6,126 bases of DNA, from contig JALHOX010000280.1 in NCBI GenBank assembly GCA_022842805.1, positions 1 to 6,126 of the forward strand, read 5' to 3'. The notes below the pieces were generated by a model that saw nothing but the letters and a program-made list of their open reading frames with translations, did no database searches and was not told where the DNA came from. The DNA is from Phycisphaerae bacterium. GTDB taxonomy: Bacteria > Planctomycetota > Phycisphaerae > UBA1845 > Fen-1342. The translations under genes were made by a program, and so were the position numbers. Shown here piece by piece: positions 3,438 through 6,126 of this stretch (position 1 is the stretch's first letter; each line of letters opens with the position of its first letter).

Positions 3438-6126
3438 ATGTCGATGCGCTGCATCCTGCGGGGGATGTTGTGTGGACTCTCGGTCTGCGCCGCGTCCGCG
3501 ACGGAGCCGCTGCCGGGTTCCAGCCATCCCGATACCCGCCGGGCCCTGCTCGACGAGATGGCCAAGCACCTTCCGCCGCCGAGCAATGAGGTGGTGGAAT
3601 CGCGGGCCGGCACCGGCGCGTTCGTGAATTGGGAATCGCCCCATGTCCACCCGCTCGACCTGACGCCCGACCGGCAGCGATTGCTCGCCGTGAATACCGC
3701 TGACAATCGGCTCGAAGTCTTCTCTCTCGCGAACGGCGTGCCGGTGCCGCTCGGCGCGGTGGCGGTCGGGCTCGATCCGATCTCGGTCCGCGCTCGCGGC
3801 AACACCGAGGCGTGGGTCGTCAACCACATTTCCGACAGCGTCAGCGTTGTCGATCTTGCCACCATGCGGGTCCGTGCCACGATCAGCACCGGCGACGAGC
3901 CGACCGACGTCGTCTTCGCCGGTTCGCCGCAACGGGCGTTCGTGTGCGTCTCGCAGCTCAATCAGGTGCGCGTCTTCGATCCGGCCAATCTGGCCGCCGC
4001 CCCGACGATCCTCAACATTGCCGGCGAAGATCCGCGGGCGCTGGCGACCGACGGCGTGCGGGTGTACGCCGCGATTCACGAATCGGGCAATCGCACGACG
4101 ATCCTCTCGCAGCCGACCGTGTCGTCGGCGGTGAACCCCTATGCGGGCGACCCCAATCCGCCGCCGAACGCGGGGGCAAATTTCAATCCGCCGCGGGCGC
4201 CGGGCCAGCCGACGCCGCCACGCGTCGGGCTGATCGTCAAGAAAGACGCCGCCAACGTTTGGCGCGACGACAACAACGGCAACTGGTCGTCGGCGGTGAC
4301 GTGGGATCTGCATGACAACGACGTGGCGATCATCCGCGCCGACACGCTGGCCATCAGCTACGCCCGCGGCCTGATGAATCTGAACATGTCGCTGGCGGTG
4401 CGTCCCGATGGTCAGGTGACCGTCGTCGGCACCGAGGCTCTGAATCACATCCGCTTTTCGCCCAATGTGCGCGGCCGATTTCTGCGCGTGCTGGGGGCGG
4501 CGTTCAATCCGCTCAGCCCGACACCGGCGATCGCCGATCTCAATCCGCATCTGGACTACTCGACGCCGACCGTGCCCGAGCCGACGCGGCTGCTCTCGAT
4601 CGGCGACCCGCGCGATCTGGTCTGGGGCAGCGACGGGCTGACGGGCTACGTTGCGGGCATGGGGTCGAACAACGTGATCGCGATCAATCCGTCGTTCGGG
4701 CGCGTCGCGACGATCGCGGTCGGCGAGGGGCCGACGGGCCTGGCGCTCGATGAGTCGCGCGGGCGGCTGTATGTGCTCTCGCGCTTCGAGGGCACGATCA
4801 GCAGCATCGACCTTTCGAGCAGCGCCGTGGCCCGCGTCGACGGCTTTTATGACCCGACGCCGCTCGATATCCAGATCGGTCGCAAGCATCTGTATGACAC
4901 GCATCGCACCTCGGGGCTGGGCCACATGTCCTGCGGCAGTTGCCACGTCAACGGCGGCATGGATCAGGTCGCGTGGGATCTCGGAGATCCGTCGGGCGCG
5001 GTGCAGACGTTCAATCAGGTTTGCAACGGCGGCCTCGGCGGCTGTGAGAACTGGCACCCGATGAAGGGGCCGATGACGACGCAAACGCTGGTGGGAATCA
5101 TCGGAACCGAGCCGCTGCATTGGCGCGCCGATCGCTCGAATCTGGCCGAGTTCAACGGCGCTTTCGACGAGTTGCTTGCGGCGCCGCAACTGACGCCGAC
5201 CGAGATGGATGAGTTCGAGGCCTTCGTCGCGACGCTGACCTATCCGCCCAATCCGTTCCGCAACATCGACAACTCGCTGCCGACGACATTCTCCAACGGC
5301 GGCAACCCGCAATCGGGTCTATCGATCTATCTCGCGCCGGGCATGGATGGCGGCGTGGTGTCGTGTGCGCAGTGTCACGCGCTGCCGACCGGCACGAATG
5401 GACAACTCACGAGCGCCGCGGCGCTGCAGCAGACGCAGAGCATGAAGATTCCGCAGTTGCGGAACATGCACGAGAAGACCGGCTTTCTCCTGACCTCGAC
5501 CAGCAACAACCGCGGCTTCGGCTTTACGCACAACGGCGACACCGACACGCTCTTCCAGTTCCTGCAATTCAGCGGCTTCAACTTCGGCGCGGGCGCGACC
5601 GGTCAGCAGCGACGGCGCGACGTCGAGGCGTTTCTCTTCTGCTTCTCGACCGATACGCACGCCGGCGTCGGCCAGCAGACGACGGTCTCGAACGGTGCGG
5701 CGCCTCCGCCGGCGCAGAGCGCGCTGATTACCACGATGATCAATCTGGCGAATGCGAACGCGGTCGGCCTTATCGCGAAGCAGGCGATCGGCGGCGAACA
5801 GCGCGGCTATTCGTACTCGGGCGGCGGCGTCTTCCAGAGTGATCGCTCGGGGCAGACGATTTCGTCCGCGGCGCTACTGGCGTCGGCGACTTCGGGCAGC
5901 GAAGTGACCTACACGATCGTGCCGGCGGGTTCGCAGACGCGCATCGGCGTGGACCGCGACAGCGACACGTTTCTCGACGGCGACGAGGTGGACGCCTGCA
6001 GCGATCCCGCCGATCCGGTCAGCACGCCGAGCAACCCGGGCATTCTGCGCGGCGACATGAACAACGATGGATTCGTGACGGTGTCGGACATCGCGGGATT
6101 TGTGGCGGTGCTCACCGGCGCCGATC
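3438..6126 (+). CDS. Secreted beta-propeller / di-haem cytochrome c protein with dockerin-like end (3' truncated)
   Basis: Large exported protein, 896 residues visible with no stop before the window edge. In order: signal peptide (1 to about 22, LRGMLCGLSVCAASA); YVTN-like beta-propeller blades (about 70-220, for example LLAVNTADNRLEVFSL and AWVVNHISDSVSVVDL); a Pro/Asn-rich linker (233-262); further strands and propeller blades (385-465, YVAGMGSNNVIAINP); and a di-haem domain. The first haem site is CGSCH (Cys499, Cys502, His503), preceded by GRKHLYDTHRTSGLGHMS; the second is CAQCH (Cys643, Cys646, His647). GPMTTQTLVG (544-553) and MKIPQLRNM (669-677) recall MauG/di-haem peroxidase relatives. 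Next come an acidic DRDSDTFLDGDEVDACSDP stretch (839-857, thrombospondin type 3-like, calcium-binding) and GDMNNDGFVTVSDI (872-885), the first half of a dockerin/EF-hand-like repeat. Peroxidase or electron-transfer activity outside the cytoplasm is inferred. The ATG at 3438 has AGGA 8 nt upstream; the in-frame ATG at 3429 would overlap that site. Confidence 0.9.
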   Translation, partial: MSMRCILRGMLCGLSVCAASATEPLPGSSHPDTRRALLDEMAKHLPPPSNEVVESRAGTGAFVNWESPHVHPLDLTPDRQRLLAVNTADNRLEVFSLANGVPVPLGAVAVGLDPISVRARGNTEAWVVNHISDSVSVVDLATMRVRATISTGDEPTDVVFAGSPQRAFVCVSQLNQVRVFDPANLAAAPTILNIAGEDPRALATDGVRVYAAIHESGNRTTILSQPTVSSAVNPYAGDPNPPPNAGANFNPPRAPGQPTPPRVGLIVKKDAANVWRDDNNGNWSSAVTWDLHDNDVAIIRADTLAISYARGLMNLNMSLAVRPDGQVTVVGTEALNHIRFSPNVRGRFLRVLGAAFNPLSPTPAIADLNPHLDYSTPTVPEPTRLLSIGDPRDLVWGSDGLTGYVAGMGSNNVIAINPSFGRVATIAVGEGPTGLALDESRGRLYVLSRFEGTISSIDLSSSAVARVDGFYDPTPLDIQIGRKHLYDTHRTSGLGHMSCGSCHVNGGMDQVAWDLGDPSGAVQTFNQVCNGGLGGCENWHPMKGPMTTQTLVGIIGTEPLHWRADRSNLAEFNGAFDELLAAPQLTPTEMDEFEAFVATLTYPPNPFRNIDNSLPTTFSNGGNPQSGLSIYLAPGMDGGVVSCAQCHALPTGTNGQLTSAAALQQTQSMKIPQLRNMHEKTGFLLTSTSNNRGFGFTHNGDTDTLFQFLQFSGFNFGAGATGQQRRRDVEAFLFCFSTDTHAGVGQQTTVSNGAAPPPAQSALITTMINLANANAVGLIAKQAIGGEQRGYSYSGGGVFQSDRSGQTISSAALLASATSGSEVTYTIVPAGSQTRIGVDRDSDTFLDGDEVDACSDPADPVSTPSNPGILRGDMNNDGFVTVSDIAGFVAVLTGAD

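Noticed and set aside
3420..5312. 630-codon open frame on the minus strand opposite the haem protein
   Set aside because: Its translation is dominated by Arg, Asp, His and Ala with no recognisable domain, as expected for the antisense of a GC-rich gene. The plus strand encodes a signal peptide, two CXXCH motifs and propeller repeats.
1..6126. CRISPR array, tRNA, rRNA or insertion sequence
   Set aside because: No regularly spaced direct repeats, tRNA-like cloverleaf, rRNA-like stretch, transposase or terminal inverted repeats were seen.

Overview
The window looks like chromosomal DNA from a GC-rich planctomycete, most likely Phycisphaerae-like. The reasons are high GC, a PEP-CTERM sorting signal, a very large secreted haem protein ending in a dockerin-like calcium-binding repeat, and a membrane-anchored dual-specificity phosphatase. 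This assignment is inferred from gene style; no rRNA or other marker gene is present.

Layout. (1) Positions 1-1089, minus strand: an Rrf2-family regulator followed by an IscS/NifS-type cysteine desulfurase whose 3' end lies outside the window. The two overlap by 26 bp and look like a translationally coupled Fe-S cluster unit. A near-consensus sigma70-type promoter (1137-1165) lies upstream, inside a 7-bp inverted repeat that could be the autoregulatory operator. (2) Positions 1349-1993, plus strand: a membrane-anchored phosphatase with an intact HCX5R motif. A perfect 9-bp hairpin follows its stop codon directly. (3) Positions 2095-2142: a long hairpin between the converging phosphatase and PEP-CTERM genes, with A and T tracts on its flanks, so probably a two-way terminator. 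(4) Positions 2178-2867, minus strand: a small secreted PEP-CTERM protein. (5) Positions 2868-3437: a 570-bp gene-free stretch with phased A-tracts, a G-rich run and a perfect 16-bp palindrome (3314-3329) identical to the canonical ParB-binding parS sequence. (6) Position 3438 to the end, plus strand: the first 896 residues of a secreted beta-propeller/di-haem cytochrome c protein with two CXXCH sites, an acidic calcium-binding stretch and the start of a dockerin-like repeat.

How the genes relate: the regulator and desulfurase probably work together, with the regulator sensing Fe-S status and the desulfurase supplying sulfur. The remaining genes are on alternating strands and show no clear common pathway. 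Two encode exported proteins (the PEP-CTERM protein and the haem protein). The least expected element is the parS-type site, which has no parA or parB gene beside it. Both edge genes are cut by the window ends.
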